Shown here one piece after another: positions 45,371-56,285 of a DNA stretch of 64,000 nt (the first letter of the stretch is position 1; every line of letters starts with the position of its first letter). A program made the position numbers and the translations under genes. The notes beneath the pieces were generated by a model. It was given only the letters and a program-made list of their open reading frames with translations, was not told where the DNA came from and made no database searches. This stretch comes from Taudactylus pleione (lineage: Eukaryota; Chordata; Amphibia; Anura; Myobatrachidae): the NCBI GenBank assembly GCA_031769625.1, contig JAUIMM010000200.1, positions 52,102,001-52,166,000 on the forward strand. Direction: 5' to 3'.

Positions 45371-46257
45371 TCTATCGTATGAATACCGTATTGTCGTTAC
45401 CCCTAAATAATCGCAAGACGCTATTTAGTATTACCTGTCGCACAACAATTAATTTCTTTCCAGCCCAAATGTGTTTTCAAAGCACAAAAAGTTCTTATTG
45501 CAACAAAATGTAAGTTACATGCTATGATCTATCACAATTAGCGCAAAGACAATTAAATACAAAAGGTACAGCTTGATACATACGCATGCACACCGGTCCC
45601 AGTAAACAGTCGTCACTCCAGAAGCCTGTGGTCATCCAAGAAGAATGGCTACTGACTGGAACCGGGACACAGGTTATATACCCTAACAGATCATGATAAC
45701 AACAATGTAGACAGACAACCATAATTCCATTGGTTCTTGCTCTTGGTCTTTGTAGTACACTGTAGTTCATAGGACAGTTCACTAGGGGTATGACCCAATT
45801 CTCCACAGTCTCTTGAGATTACATTGTCTTTCTTTAATTGATTTAAACTAGCTAAAGGCACTACATTACAGAATATACATTCTAACCAATAATTTCTTAT
45901 AATCCATAACCATCGAACGCAAGATGCGACTCCCTCGCTGATAGATTCAGATATCTGGAAATATCCAGTGTGTCAGTATAGTACCAAACATGCCATGCCT
46001 ACCATGTTGTATACCTTAAATATCATATACATACATTTCACAACATAATTATATGCTACTAAAACCTCTAATATTACGTTTAATGTGAAGGAACCTTTTA
46101 TGAGTGCGTGTATATTTATGATTATATGTAAGTATGCGTTGTGAGTCTACATGCAACGTAAAAGGTGCGCTGTGTGCAGGGGGTGTGTACAGCGCAAACA
46201 TGCGCTGTGTGTGTGTTTATATTTACAATAGCAACTGTGTATATGTGTGCACACATT

Positions 46258-46769
46258 GGGTCTCATTCAGACCCGGTCGCAAGCGCCGATGCGCTCGCAA
46301 CTGGGATGATGGTTAGCCCTGCGCACGCGCAACGGCCGCACTACGAGTGCGCAAGCCCCGGAGCGAGAGAGAAACTCTCTTGCTCCGGAGCTCTCTACAA
46401 AAGGGACGGCTGTCGATGTTGATCGACAGCTCGCCCCGTTTTGTAGGCGGGCCGGGGGGGTGGTTTCCAAAACGGAGCCTACCGTTTTGTGGGCGGCTGC
46501 ACTGACATCAGTGATGTCAGTGGGGAGTTTCCTGCTCGATCAGAGCAGGAAGCTCCCTGGGGCTTGCGGTTGCCGAGACCCAACCTTAGGGTCTCGTCGC
46601 AAGCCCCGATGGTGTTCACCATCGTGACCATCAACCTGGTCAGTCGCTAAGCTGTGGGTGGTAACTCACAGCTTAGCTAGCGACCAGGAGGCCACACTAA
46701 AAAAAAGGAAGCGGCCGCCCTCTTTCAGAGAGAGCGATCGCTTCTTGCAACCGCCTCTGAATGAGGGCC
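46258..46769. mobile_element. Hairpin-chain DNA transposon, type B (copy B5)
   Basis: A 512-bp copy with duplication ATT (46255-46257 and 46770-46772). Opposite in orientation to B1. The slot at 46358-46388 is CCGGAGCGAGAGAG paired with CTCTCTTGCTCCGG, unrelated in sequence to the same slot in B1, B2 or B6. The slot at 46524-46556 has arms GGAGTTTCCTGCTC and GAGCAGGAAGCTCC. The most diverged type B copy. Confidence 0.88.
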
Positions 46770-46796
46770 ATTGTGGATACACATGCGATAGTTTAA

Positions 46797-46798
<2 letters not shown>

Positions 46799-46840
<42 letters not shown>
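46799..46840. repeat. (TA)n microsatellite
   Basis: About 20 TA units between the two type B copies in the solo LTR. Confidence 0.95.
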
Positions 46841-46842
<2 letters not shown>

Positions 46843-46914
46843 TGCAAATGTGCATCAGTGTCATGGATTTTAACTGGTAACTGGTATTATTGATATTACT
46901 TCTGTCTGAACTGA

Positions 46915-47465
46915 GGGTCTGATTCAGACCCGCTCGCGAGCGCTGAGTGCTCGCAAGCGGGTCGATGTTGCCCAAGTGGCCGTGTGCACGACGGAGGCGA
47001 CTCTGTCGTGCGCATGCGCAAGACCCGAATAACGACGGCCAAGCCGTCGTTATGGGTCTCGCACCAAAGGGGGCGTGCTGTCGATGGTGATTGACAGCAC
47101 GCCCCCTTTGGTGGGCGTGCTGGGGGCGTGGCTGCCCAGACGGAGGCGTTCCCATGGGAACGCCTACCGTCTGGGGCCGGCCCCACTGACATCACTAGTG
47201 ATGTCAGTGGGAGTGCTTTTGGCTCTGATAGAGCCAAAAGCACTCCAGGGCTTGCGGCAGAGAGACCCTACCTCAAGGGTCTCGTCGCAAGCCCGATGGT
47301 CGTGATGGTCTTGACCATCGCGACCATCATTTTGGCCGCTCGCTATAGCTGTGGGTGGTCACCCACAGCTATGCGAGCGGCCAGGAGGCCGCTCCAAAAA
47401 GGAGGAGGGACGGCCCTGATTCAGAGCGAGCACTCTGTCAGAGCATCCGGCTCTGAATCAGGGCC
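46915..47465. mobile_element. Hairpin-chain DNA transposon, type B (copy B6)
   Basis: A 551-bp copy with duplication TGA (46912-46914 and 47466-47468), opposite in orientation to B1. The slot at 47211-47245 has arms GAGTGCTTTTGGCTC and inverse. The terminal hairpin at about 47412-47465 pairs GGCCCTGATTCAGAG with CTCTGAATCAGGGCC, so each end of the element is itself a foldback. Confidence 0.9.
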
Positions 47466-47942
47466 TGAGTTCAAAAATGACAGACAATGGAGTTGTTCTG
47501 ATCAGAGATACTTGATGGAATCACAATGTAATCAAAGGCCTCTCCAGCCTATTTGGAATGTAAATGCTAGTTCCTTTAGGCATACAATGATAGTCAGACT
47601 TAAAGACAATGGTTAATTCAAAACACTCATCTGCACCTCACAGTATGTGTATGTTTTTCAATTACTAGTCACAGACATGTCCACAGGACTTGTCTCCCAA
47701 CACTGACCAAACCTTGCATTTTAAATATATATGTCTTTAAATACATATGTGTATCCGTGTGCATTTATTATGTAAAGACTTTGACAGTGTGCAGTAACAC
47801 GCCAGATGTACACAACGCTAAATAGCGCCGTACACAATGATATTATACTGACTACGCCAGATGGTGTCGTTCAGACAATGCAAACATGGCGTCTTCAGAT
47901 ATTTTCAAAGAGCTGATCTCAGCAAATCATCCAGCTTCGACA

Positions 47943-48878
47943 ATCGTTTCCCGAGAGAAGAGGACAAGATTTCAAGAAATGGCCCGGTGCTGTACAATAA
48001 ATACAAAACTGATTATGATCACGATGAGTCTGTTCAACCGGGATCTGTTGACTTGCATAAGCTCATCTTTGGGTGGCGAAAGAGAAGAAAAGGTTGTGCG
48101 GGTAGAGGGAGGACGATTCCTATTATAATCTTCTCGCCACTTACTCGCCAATCTTTCCCTATGATGCAAATCAATCTTAATACACAAGGAAATTAATTCT
48201 GAAAGGGATTCTCGGAAATTCCGAGAGGCTAATTCATCCTTCAGTTTGTCTGATAGACAATGTAAAAATGCTGCCCTGAGAGCTCCGTCATTCCATTCTA
48301 ATTCAGAGGCAATGGCTTGAAATTGACCCACGTACTGCCACACAGTATGTGATCCCTGCTGAAGTTGAAGAAAGTCTCAAGAAGTAGAAGCGGATCTGCC
48401 TGGTTCATCAAAATAGAATTTAAAAGCTTCAATGAAGTCCTCATAGCTGGATAACAAAGGATCTCCTCGTTCCCATAAAGGCGACACCCAATCCAGGGCC
48501 GCACCAGTGAGCAATGAGATGACATAGACTACTTTCAACCTCTGAGTGGGGAAATTCTGTGGCAGATATTTAAATTTCACATTGGTTTACAAAGCCATGG
48601 CAGTGTTTGGAATTTCCATCGAAATGATTGTGAAGAGCCAACTGAAGACGGGACTTTGGAGGAGCAGAGGTAGAAGGAGGATTCATGGGTAAGGGTGGAG
48701 AGGGAGCTGGGGTCAGTGAGGCAAGAGTGGACTGAATGGCTAGAAGTTGAGTGGGTACTTTCTGGAGATATTGTGCCACACATTGCTGAGCTGCTTCCTG
48801 GTTCTCCATACAAGAGGCTAGGTTTTCTATAGCTCCTTTACCCTGAGAACCAGCGGCTTCCATTTGGCCTGAACAAAC
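47943..48878 (-). pseudogene. gag: gag of Tf1/sushi-like element
   Basis: Starts directly after the primer site; the first good ATG lies at about 48860 (MEAAGSQGKG). A Pro/Ser-rich linker follows, then a Retrotrans_gag-type core in another frame: QRLKVVYVISLLTGAALDW and SPLWERGDPLL (about 48530-48440), FDEPGR, then a third frame with WQYVGQFQAIASELEW and LKDELASRNFRESL (about 48343-48200). Frameshifts at about 48585 and 48370 break it. The core pattern resembles Gag of sushi-type elements, the source of mammalian RTL/PEG10 genes. The distal end is cut by the solo LTR at 47942. Confidence 0.85.
48866..48878 (-). promoter_or_regulatory. Self-priming primer-binding site of the Tf1/sushi-like element
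   Basis: On the minus strand GTTTGTTCAGGCC lies directly after the 5' LTR. It is not like any tRNA 3' end (no TGG start). Ten bases, TTGTTCAGGC, are complementary to the predicted start of the element's own RNA (50458-50448, minus strand GCCTGAACAAC). The same site is present beside the LTR at 27140 (27139-27127). Confidence 0.7.
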
Positions 48879-49796
48879 TGTCACGACCCTGCACTGGGGA
48901 TCTTCAGTCGGGGAACTGAGAGCCGGGGTACAAGGGTGAATAGGAACCAGTAAGTAGGGTGGTTGGATGTAAGTCTTCCTCTTAAACTAAATCCAGGTAT
49001 TGGTGAGACCTGTCCAGAGGCGCGGAGTCTAACCCACTGGTGGTTTTCACCAGTGACCAATCTAATTGGGATGTGGGTTTTGCTGCAACCAGTAAGCAGG
49101 TCGCGGCCCTCTGGTCAGGTACCTGGGGATTAGCGAGGTGACTAAGTGACAGGAACGAGGTAATGAGACTGGCACTGGTGGATAATCTCCAGAGACAACA
49201 ATGGAGAATATTACTGGAGAATAACACTGAAGAATATCTCTGGAGAATAGTACTGAGGAATGGAACTGTGGACTAACGCTGGTGAGAATATGCAGGGTTT
49301 CACAGCAGTATGTCTCTGGGAATGATTACACAGTATTGCACTGGAGAATCAATACACAGGTAAATATTGAAAAAGTATCACTGTAGAGATACTAGAGATC
49401 ACTATGCAGACTTGCACTATAGGAGTCACTGGAGATCAACTCTAGAGAACTTGTACACAGGCTGAAGAGTAACGTGTGGAGAAGAGCACTGATGAACAGT
49501 ACACTGGTGTACTAAGTAGTAACACTGGAGATCCAAATGCTGAATGGTGCTGATGTATAACGCTGGAGATCCAGACACAGGGTAGCACTGGTATATAATG
49601 CTGGGGATCCAGATGAAGGGTAGTACTGGTATATAATGCTGGGGATCCAGGTGCAGGGTAGCACTGGTATATAATGCTGGGGATCCAGATGAAGGGTAGT
49701 ACTGGTATATATAATCGCTGGGGATCCAGACACAGGATAATACTGATAAATCACACTGGCGAATAACACTGGAAAGTGTCACTGGAAGTGAACACA

Positions 49797-50395
49797 GGGC
49801 CTGATTCAGAGCCGGACGCAATTAGCGCTCGCTCGTCCAGAAAATAGGGGTGGCTATTCAAATCAACCGTTCGCTCTTTGCGGTCTGTTCACGCCTCTAG
49901 GTCTGAACGAGCGAACAAAACTTGCGGTCGTTTTTTTAATAAATACGCCCCCTGGCAGCTCGCATCCTACGTCATGTCCGCTATTTATTAGATTAATCGA
50001 GTACATCGACCAGGGTATGAACTGCTCGCTATTCTTGGGGTTGGTTTTTGCTACCACAATTTTGCGAGCAGTTCTGGCTATAAAATAACCCAGTGACGTG
50101 GTCAATGACGCTGCTGTTTTAATTATGTACACCCATAAAACGCCCGTTTTGACCTTTAAGCACGCCTGCGTTCGGATCTCCACTCCCCGTATTCAAGCAC
50201 CTTCCCCCGTTACCACCCACATACGCCTACTCCTGTCACTCAAATTATCAGGCATTCGCTATTTTGCGAGCACATGAATTTCGACCGCACTGACTGGTTC
50301 GCGCATGCGTATAACAAACCGTACGCATGCGCAGTTGGGCAAACATCGCTCGGAGCGAACGAGCGGCCGCCTACGAGCGGCTCTGAATAAGGCCC
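49797..50395. mobile_element. Hairpin-chain DNA transposon, type A (copy A6)
   Basis: A 599-bp copy with duplication ACA (49794-49796 and 50396-50398). The uninterrupted sequence GAACACAGTATGGAGCC is seen in the LTR at about 27816, which proves both ends and the 3-bp duplication. Confidence 0.95.
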
Positions 50396-50447
50396 ACAGT
50401 ATGGAGCCTAGAACGATACCACAGCAAACAGTCACTGGAGTAGTGAA

Positions 50448-50476
50448 GTTGTTCAGGCAAGAGTCCAGCTCTTATA
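50448..50476 (-). promoter_or_regulatory. TATA box and predicted RNA 5' end of the Tf1/sushi-like LTR
   Basis: TATAAGAG on the minus strand (50476-50469) is followed by GCCTGAACAAC (50458-50448). In the other LTR the same TATAAGAG (27903-27896) lies about 30 bp before GCTTGAACAGC (27872-27862), the usual TATA-to-start distance; here a short deletion reduces the gap. The segment is complementary to the primer-binding site at 48866-48878. Confidence 0.6.
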
Positions 50477-50750
50477 CCCTTAGGTAGCTGGTCATTGAAA
50501 GAAAGAATCAGCTGAATGACTGCAGGACTACCATTGGAGGAAGGTCAGGTCAGGTGATACAGACAACATGGCACCCTTGACAGCAGCCATGGAAAACCTC
50601 GCAATGGAGCATCGCATAAAAGTCTTAGCAGACCCCGGGGATAACACTCAGTGAGCCACCTGCTGCTGCACATGGCGTCTGACCGCTAAGGAGATCCGGG
50701 GAAGCCGATGCTGCAGTGAGTAGAGGCCGATCCCAGGCCGCATCCTGACA

Positions 50751-51157
50751 TGATCCCGTCACTAGCACATGGAACAATGTGGAATATAGCTCCCTCTGTG
50801 TGCTCACACACCAGTGTGTACCTCCTGACTCCGATCCACTGCCTCAACCAGCACTCTTACTACCTGTGACTGCACAAGCCACTTCTACCCTGATACCAGT
50901 GAGTTTGTTCCATCTATTCTGCAATGTAATCACTCCTGCCAGTATCCAGAAACCCACCAGCCTGTGCCGCTGTCTCCTCTGGTTCCAGTCCAGTCCCTGT
51001 CTCCTCTGGTTCCAGTCCAGTGCAAGTATTCCTCTGGTTCAAGTGACCTCCTAATCCATCCGGTTCCAGGTTTCTTCAGTGTTCTCCAGTCCAAGTCCAG
51101 TCCAGCCTCCTCTATTTCTAGTTCGGTTAAAATCACCTGCTTTCTCCTCTGGTTCCA
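50751..51157. other. Unassigned pyrimidine-rich sequence
   Basis: Repeated CTGGTTCCAGTCCAGT and CCTCTGGTTCCAG phrases (about 50975-51160). The sequence continues after 53044 on the far side of the type C insertion. No function is recognised. Confidence 0.45.
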
Positions 51158-51366
51158 GGGCCTGATTCACTACGGATTGCTATTGCGATCGCAGCTGCGA
51201 TTATGCACACAGGTCCGTTGCGAAAAAATGCTAATGACTACAATCGCAAAGCTATTATAGAGATGTCCAATGCCAGTATAGAGACGTTCACTAGCGCTTT
51301 CGCACATTCATAACACCTTGCAATTCTGTATATACATCGGGAATATTGAGTAACATCGGCCCCTCA

Positions 51367-52700
51367 CAGTGGCGTAACTTCATGCCGTAATGCCCCCAGT
51401 AATGCCCCCTGTAGAAAGCCCCCAGTAATGCCCCCTGTAGAAAGCTCCCAGTAATGCCTCCTGTAGTAAGCCCCCATAATGCCCCCTGTAGTAAGCCCCC
51501 AGTAGTAAACTCCCTGTAGTGCCCCCAGTAGTAAACCCAAGTAATGCCCCCTGTAGTAAGCCCCCATAATGCCCCCTGTAATAAGCCCCCAGTAATACCC
51601 CCTGTAGAAAGCACCCAATAATGCCCCCTGTCGTAATCCCCCATAATGCCCCCAGTAATGCCCCCTGTAGCAAGCCCCCTGTAGAAAGCCCCAGTAATGC
51701 CCCCTGTAGTAAGCCCCCCGTAATGCCCCCTGTAGTAAGCCCCCCATAATGCCCCCTGTAGTAAGCCCCCAGTAATGCCCCTGTAGAAAGCACCCAATAA
51801 TGCCCCCTGTCGTAAGCCCCTGTAATGCCCCCAGTAATGCCCCCTGTAGCAAGCCCCTGTAGAAAGCCCCCAGTAATGCCCCCTGTAGTAAGCCTCCTGT
51901 AGAAAGCCCCCAGTAATGCCCCCTGTAGTAAGCCCCCTGTAATGCCCCCTGTAGTAAGCCCCCATAATGCCCCCTGTAGTAAGCCCCCATAATGCCCCCT
52001 GTAGTGCTCCCAGTAATGCCCCCTGTAGTGAGCCCCCAGTAATGCCCCCTGTAGTGAGCCCCCAGTAATGCCCCCTGTAGTGAGCCCCCTGTAATGCCCC
52101 CTGTAGTAAGCCCCCTGTAATGCCCCCTGTAGTGAGCCCCCAGTAATGCCCCCTGTAATGCCCCCTGTAGTGAGCCCCCAGTAATTCCCCCTGTAGTGAG
52201 CCCCCAGTAATGCCCCCTGTAGTGAGCCCCCAACAATGCCCCTGTAGTGAGCCACCAATAATGCCCCCTGTAGTGAGCCCCCCGCGAGCGCACACACAAC
52301 CCAAAACAATACTTACCTGAAACCACGCTCCAGTGCTGCTGCCTTCCGTCCCCGGCGCCCGCTCCTCAGAACTATGGGAGTGACGTCATGATGTCACTCC
52401 CATAGTGCATTACGGGACCCGGAAGCGGAGGTCTGGAGTGAGCTCCGTTCCTCCGGCTACCGCCGGGGGGGAAAGAAGGAGCCGGGCGCCCGCTGGTAAC
52501 ACACTCAGCGGGTGCCCGGCAAATAGGGGGTGCGACCGCACCCCCCGTATTGATGCCGCTGGAGGTGGAGCGCCGATCAGTGGTGCTCCATCTCCATAGT
52601 AGTGCCCGGAACGGCCCGGGGGACAATGGAGCTAGGTGCCCCCTTAAGGGCTGGAGCCCGGCGGCAAATGACTCCATTGTCTCCGGGAGTTCCGCCATTG
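51367..52700 (-). mobile_element. hAT-like element with internal VNTR
   Basis: Perfect 8-bp duplication GCCCCTCA (51359-51366 and 52701-52708). The ends are CAGTGGCGTAACTTCATG and, inverted, CAATGGCGGAACTCCCGG. Read on the minus strand, a GC-rich part (with a TGACGTCATGATGTCA dyad at about 52380) ends in a splice-donor-like CAGGTAAGT (about 52320-52310), followed by the VNTR 52275-51371. Same plan as 2654-3494 and 11369-12393. Confidence 0.9.
51371..52275 (-). repeat. VNTR of GGGGGCATTACTGGGGGC units
   Basis: About 40 short units built (plus strand) from CAGTAATGCCCCCTGTAG and TAAGCCCC or TGAGCCCC. Three overlapping minus-strand frames of over 300 codons, rich in Gly, Leu, Tyr and Thr, are artefacts of the repeat. 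Confidence 0.95.
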
Positions 52701-53043
52701 GCCCCTCACAATTACAACAGGTCTGACCTTACTCAGAAATTGCTAACCTCATCACACACATTGAGCACTCAAGCTGCGTATGCCATTGCAGTGACTAATT
52801 TATGCACACCCATGCAATGGCATTCAAACGACCTGGCACACCTTCGTTTCTCCGACCGCTCCCCCGTCACCACCCCCAAACACTGATGTCCTGTCCCTCT
52901 GTCTGCGATGGCTTTGTATCTGCAGAGCGATCGCAATGCTAACTTGCACATGTGCACTGTGGTGCATACGCATGCGCAGTATGCACTATCAACTAATCTG
53001 CGTACGCAGTTGCAATTGCGATCCATGATGAATAAGACCCCCA

Positions 53044-53984
53044 GTCTGGTCTTCCCTGCATATTTCCAGCCTGTGTTCATCATTCCGGTTGCAGTCCAGT
53101 TCAGCCTGCTACTTATACTCCGGTGCCAGCCTGTGTATTTCCGACAGTTGTAGTCTGAAGCATCCATTTGATAACATTAACTGTAATAATGCATCCAAGT
53201 GCCAAGTCTTCAGTCTGCTACCATTTGTGACCTCAAGCAAATCTTCTGTTAACAACTTGCCTGCTCATTGCGGCTTCAAGTGGACTGATCCTGTATTAGA
53301 TACTTCAGCCTGTTTTGTTTCTCTGAGAGTTCCACTTCATCTCCACTGAGAGTCAGGGCTAGGATTGAGTTTCTCAAGTAGTTCCAGGTACTGGTTGGGG
53401 GTTTTCAGTAGTCACTGGCCTCTTTGATGACCTTGGTGCCTATTCCTGATCCATGAGTAAGACCTATTCTCCTATTCTCATTGGTCAAGTCCACAGGTCC
53501 TAACTCTGATCTCACTCTTAAGCCCTTGACAATACTAGCATAATCAGTTGCGCTCTTCATCATCTGGTACCCAGGTGCAGTACCATCTGGTTAATAATTT
53601 CACATTACCTAGTCTCCTGCTCTTATCTGTAATTAGCACTTCATGATAAGTTACCACTACCTTGAATTTAAGTCATAGAAACAAACATAGTGATCCATGG
53701 GAAAGACGTTTGCTATGGGTGAAGGCCTAATGAAGATCGGTTCTTGCAACTGATCAAGTATAGGTTGTTTCATGACAATTTTGTGTATAGTTCTTTGAAA
53801 AGATATCACAGAAATTTGGCAAAAAACTTTGCCTCTACAGAGCTTGCCACCCTCAAGTGACAAAAATAACCTAGAGAATCTGGCATTTCTGGAGGAGGGC
53901 AATTACTTCAAATATTTATCTGGGATGCATCCACACTAAGCTGCCCAGTGGCTGCTACTGCTCTTCCTTCAAAGAGTTCTGATT
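53044..53984. other. Unassigned sequence
   Basis: Continuation of the pyrimidine-rich sequence left of 51158 (GTTGCAGTCCAGTTCAGCC and similar), then AT-balanced sequence without recognisable features. ORFs are short. Confidence 0.35.
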
Positions 53985-54517
53985 GCCTGTAGACAGTTAC
54001 ACAGATGGATGGAAGTAAGGCGCACAGAGCGTTGGAAGACAGACACACAAAAAGATGGTAGACAGATTCAGGTAGATGGTAGACAGACACGTAGATGGAG
54101 GAGAGACACAAGTAGATGGACGAAAGACAGATAGATGGTACACAGATCTAGGGAGATGGAAGACAAACACACAGATAGATGGTAGATTATGGAAGACAAA
54201 CAGCTATAGATGGTAGATAGACACAGGTAGATAGAAGACAGACACACAGATAGATGGTAGACAGACACACAGAAAGATGTAAGACAGGCACACAGATAGA
54301 TGGTGGACAGACACACCAATAGATGGAAGTCAGGCACACAGAAATATGGAAGTCAGACGCACAGATAGATGGTAGACTGGCACACAGATAGATGGCAGTC
54401 AGATACACAGATAGATGGAAGTCAGGCAAAAAGATAGATGGCAGACAAACACAGATGGCAGACAGATACACAGATGGAAGTCAGGCACACAGATAGATGG
54501 AAGTCAGGCACACAGAT
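53985..54517. repeat. VNTR of ACACAGATAGATGGTAGACAG units
   Basis: Roughly 30-bp units with CAGACACACAGATAGATGG and GAAGTCAGGC. The same units reappear at about 55510-55570, so the array is split by the element at 54518. Minus-strand frames rich in Cys, Leu and Ser are artefacts. Confidence 0.9.
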
Positions 54518-54774
54518 CAGTGGTGTAACATTAGCCCTCACAGACCCTGCGGTGGCTTGGGATCGCCTGTCTGTGGCCAGTGTTTATGCAGATTCCATGT
54601 GGTCTAGCCATTCACATGGAATCTGCTGAAAATATCCCTCCAAAAATGGCCACTGTCTAGGAGGAGACAGATGCTAGAGGTCCTTCTTGACCTCTAGCAT
54701 CTGTCAGGGAAGCACAGCGCATATAGGGTTACCTGAAAGAGCTGGGAATGCTGCCAGGAGAAGATGCAAAAAGC

Positions 54775-54995
54775 TGCATCTTCTGCCATGAAACCTCTGA
54801 CAGCGAGCATGAAACCCCTGGCAATGAGCATGATGGAACACGGAGCATGAAACCCCTGAAAATGAGCATGGAACCCAGAGCATGAAACCCCTGACAACGA
54901 GGATTGGACCCAGAGCATGAAACCCCTGGCAACGTGCATGGAACCCAACGCATGAAACCACAGACCCCTGACAATGAGCATGAAACCCCTGACAA
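54775..54995. repeat. Tandem array of GCATGAAACCCCTGACAA units
   Basis: About nine units of 18-36 bp with core GAGCATGAAACCCCTG(A/G)(C/A)AA. Minus-strand frames are artefacts. Confidence 0.9.
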
Positions 54996-55054
54996 TGATC
55001 TGGTCATTTAAAAGTAATTAGTAGCCTTACTGTGGGGCATAAAATTGTGTCAAA

Positions 55055-55455
55055 GGCATAACTGTGTGTGGCATAATGTGTAATGGGCATTAAAGTGTGT
55101 GGCATATTGTGTAATGGGTATTATGGTGTGTGGCATAATGTGTAATGGGCATTATGGTGTATGGGCATTACGGGTTGTGGAATACTGTGTAATGGGCATT
55201 GCGGTGTGTGGCATATAGTGTAATGGGCATTTTGGTGTGTGGCATAATGTGTAATGGGCATTACGGTGTGTGGCATATTCTGTAATGGGCATTACGGTGT
55301 GTGGCATAATATTCTGTAATGGGCATTACGGTGTGTGCATAATGTGTAATAGGCATTACTGTGTGTGGCATAATGTGTAAGGGGCATTATGGTGTGTGGC
55401 ATAATTTGTAAGGGGCATTATGGTGTGTGGCATAATGTGTAAGGGGCATTACTAT
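55055..55455. repeat. 31-bp tandem array, about 12 units
   Basis: Unit: GTGTAATGGGCATTACGGTG followed by TGTGGCATAAT. Later units change to GTGTAAGGGGCATTA. Similar wording to the short array at 25185-25270. Confidence 0.92.
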
Positions 55456-55929
55456 AAGGAGGAAAAATGAGGCATGAATCAGGATTTTTTTTTTACATGG
55501 GTAAATTATAGACAGACACACAGATAGATGTAAGACAGACACACAGATAAATGTAAGACAGAAACACTGTTAGGATATGCAGTTAGCAGATCATCTTGGT
55601 TGCAGTTCCCAGTCTTAGCTGCTACTAGAACTTTGCATTTAATCCTGTCTCTCTGTGTGCTGATCGTGTGTTCAGTAATTAACTGTTTGCCTGTAAGCAG
55701 TATCAGCTGCTCACTAATTAATTGACTTGTCAGGCCAGCTGCACACTGATCTGTCATTAGGGAGGCTTGCAGGGCTTCCTCTGATTGGACCTTGTATATG
55801 TTAAATTACAGCCAGCCCTTCACTCCATGCCGGTGATAGAGTTATTGTGTTTCCGCTTCCGGCTTTGTCTCCTGTCTTCCAGTTGAGCTCCAGCGTTTCT
55901 GCCTCCTATAGTATATTGTTATTCTGCTG

Positions 55930-56165
55930 TTTGTGTCATCCAGGCAGCACAGTCCTGCATACTATCTACCTGCCGTTTGTGTCATCCAGGCTGCACAATC
56001 CTGCATACTATCTACCTGCCGTTTGTGTCATCCAGACGGCACAGTCCTGCATACAATCTACCTGCCGTTTGTGTCATCCAGGCGGCATAGTCCTGCATAA
56101 TATCTACCTGCCGTTTGTGTCATCCAGGCGGCACAGTCCTGCATACTAACTACCTGCCGTTTGTG
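55930..56165. repeat. 46-bp tandem array, five units
   Basis: Unit: CCTGCATACTATCTACCTGC-CGTTTGTGTCATCCAGGCGG-CACAGT. It continues into shorter related units to about 56285. ORFs across it are artefacts. Confidence 0.92.
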
Positions 56166-56285
56166 TCATCCAAGCGGCACAGGCCGCACTGCAGCATCAG
56201 CTGCTTGTGTCAACTCGGTGGCACAGGCCACACTACAGTATCAGCTGCTTGTGTCAACCCAGAGGCACAGGCCGCACTTCAGCCC

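Larger units (their letters stand above)
45371..47942 (-). repeat. Solo LTR of an ERV1-related retrovirus, with two insertions
   Basis: On the minus strand it starts at 47942 with TGTCGAAGCTGGATGATTTG, similar to ERV1 LTRs. Phrases near 45540-45600 match the ERV1 LTR end inverted (CACAATTAGCGCAAA, GGTACAG, CATACGCATGCACAC). The flanking pentamer ACGAT (minus sense) on both sides may be the target duplication. No internal viral region is present. Type B copies at 46258 and 46915 are inserted in it. It splits the gag-protease junction of the Tf1/sushi-like element. Without insertions it is about 1.5 kb, longer than the ERV1 LTR. Confidence 0.7.
27140..50750 (-). mobile_element. Tf1/sushi-like LTR retrotransposon (Metaviridae), split by later insertions
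   Basis: The element reads on the minus strand: 5' LTR 50750-48879, gag 48878 to about 47943, protease about 45370-44366, then RT, RNase H and integrase 31338-28194, and 3' LTR 28178-27140. It is split by a complete retrovirus (31339-44365), a solo retroviral LTR (about 45371-47942), a hairpin-chain element (44844-45191) and two type A copies (28616 and 49797). The RT and integrase resemble chromovirus-type Ty3 elements. The Gag and the lack of a tRNA-type primer site point to the Tf1/sushi branch. Confidence 0.82.
48879..50750 (-). repeat. 5' LTR of Tf1/sushi-like element, interrupted by a type A copy
   Basis: Plus-strand TGTCACGACC at the left, CATCCTGACA at the right. Without the type A insertion (49797-50395) it is about 1.27 kb, longer than the 27140 LTR because of extra units of GGGGATCCAGA.GAAGGGTAG at about 49545-49735. 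Otherwise collinear with it. Confidence 0.9.
51158..53040. mobile_element. Hairpin-type DNA element, type C (copy C2), with nested hAT element
   Basis: The left end GGGCCTGATTCACTACGGAT and the right end, inverted, GGGTCTTATTCATCATGGAT are flanked by CCA (51155-51157 and 53041-53043). Subterminal GCGATCGC dyads and GCGCATGCG phrases match C1. It hosts the hAT element 51367-52700. Without this insertion it is about 540 bp, similar in size to types A and B. Confidence 0.85.
54518..55509. mobile_element. Probable hAT-like VNTR element inside another VNTR
   Basis: The start CAGTGGTGTAACATTAG resembles the termini at 51367 and 11369. It holds a dyad at about 54588-54630 (GATTCCATGTG and its inverse), two arrays (54775-54995 and 55055-55455) and then returns to the flanking VNTR. 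The right terminus is not recognisable. The apparent duplication ACACAGAT is uninformative because it is part of the host repeat. Confidence 0.5.

Noticed and set aside
51291..52326. Three minus-strand ORFs of 309-337 codons rich in Gly, Leu and Tyr
   Set aside because: Repeat translation of the VNTR in an hAT-like element; all three frames are open.
54187..54471. Cys/Leu/Ser-rich minus-strand ORFs as secreted proteins
   Set aside because: They arise from the CACAGATAGATGG array.
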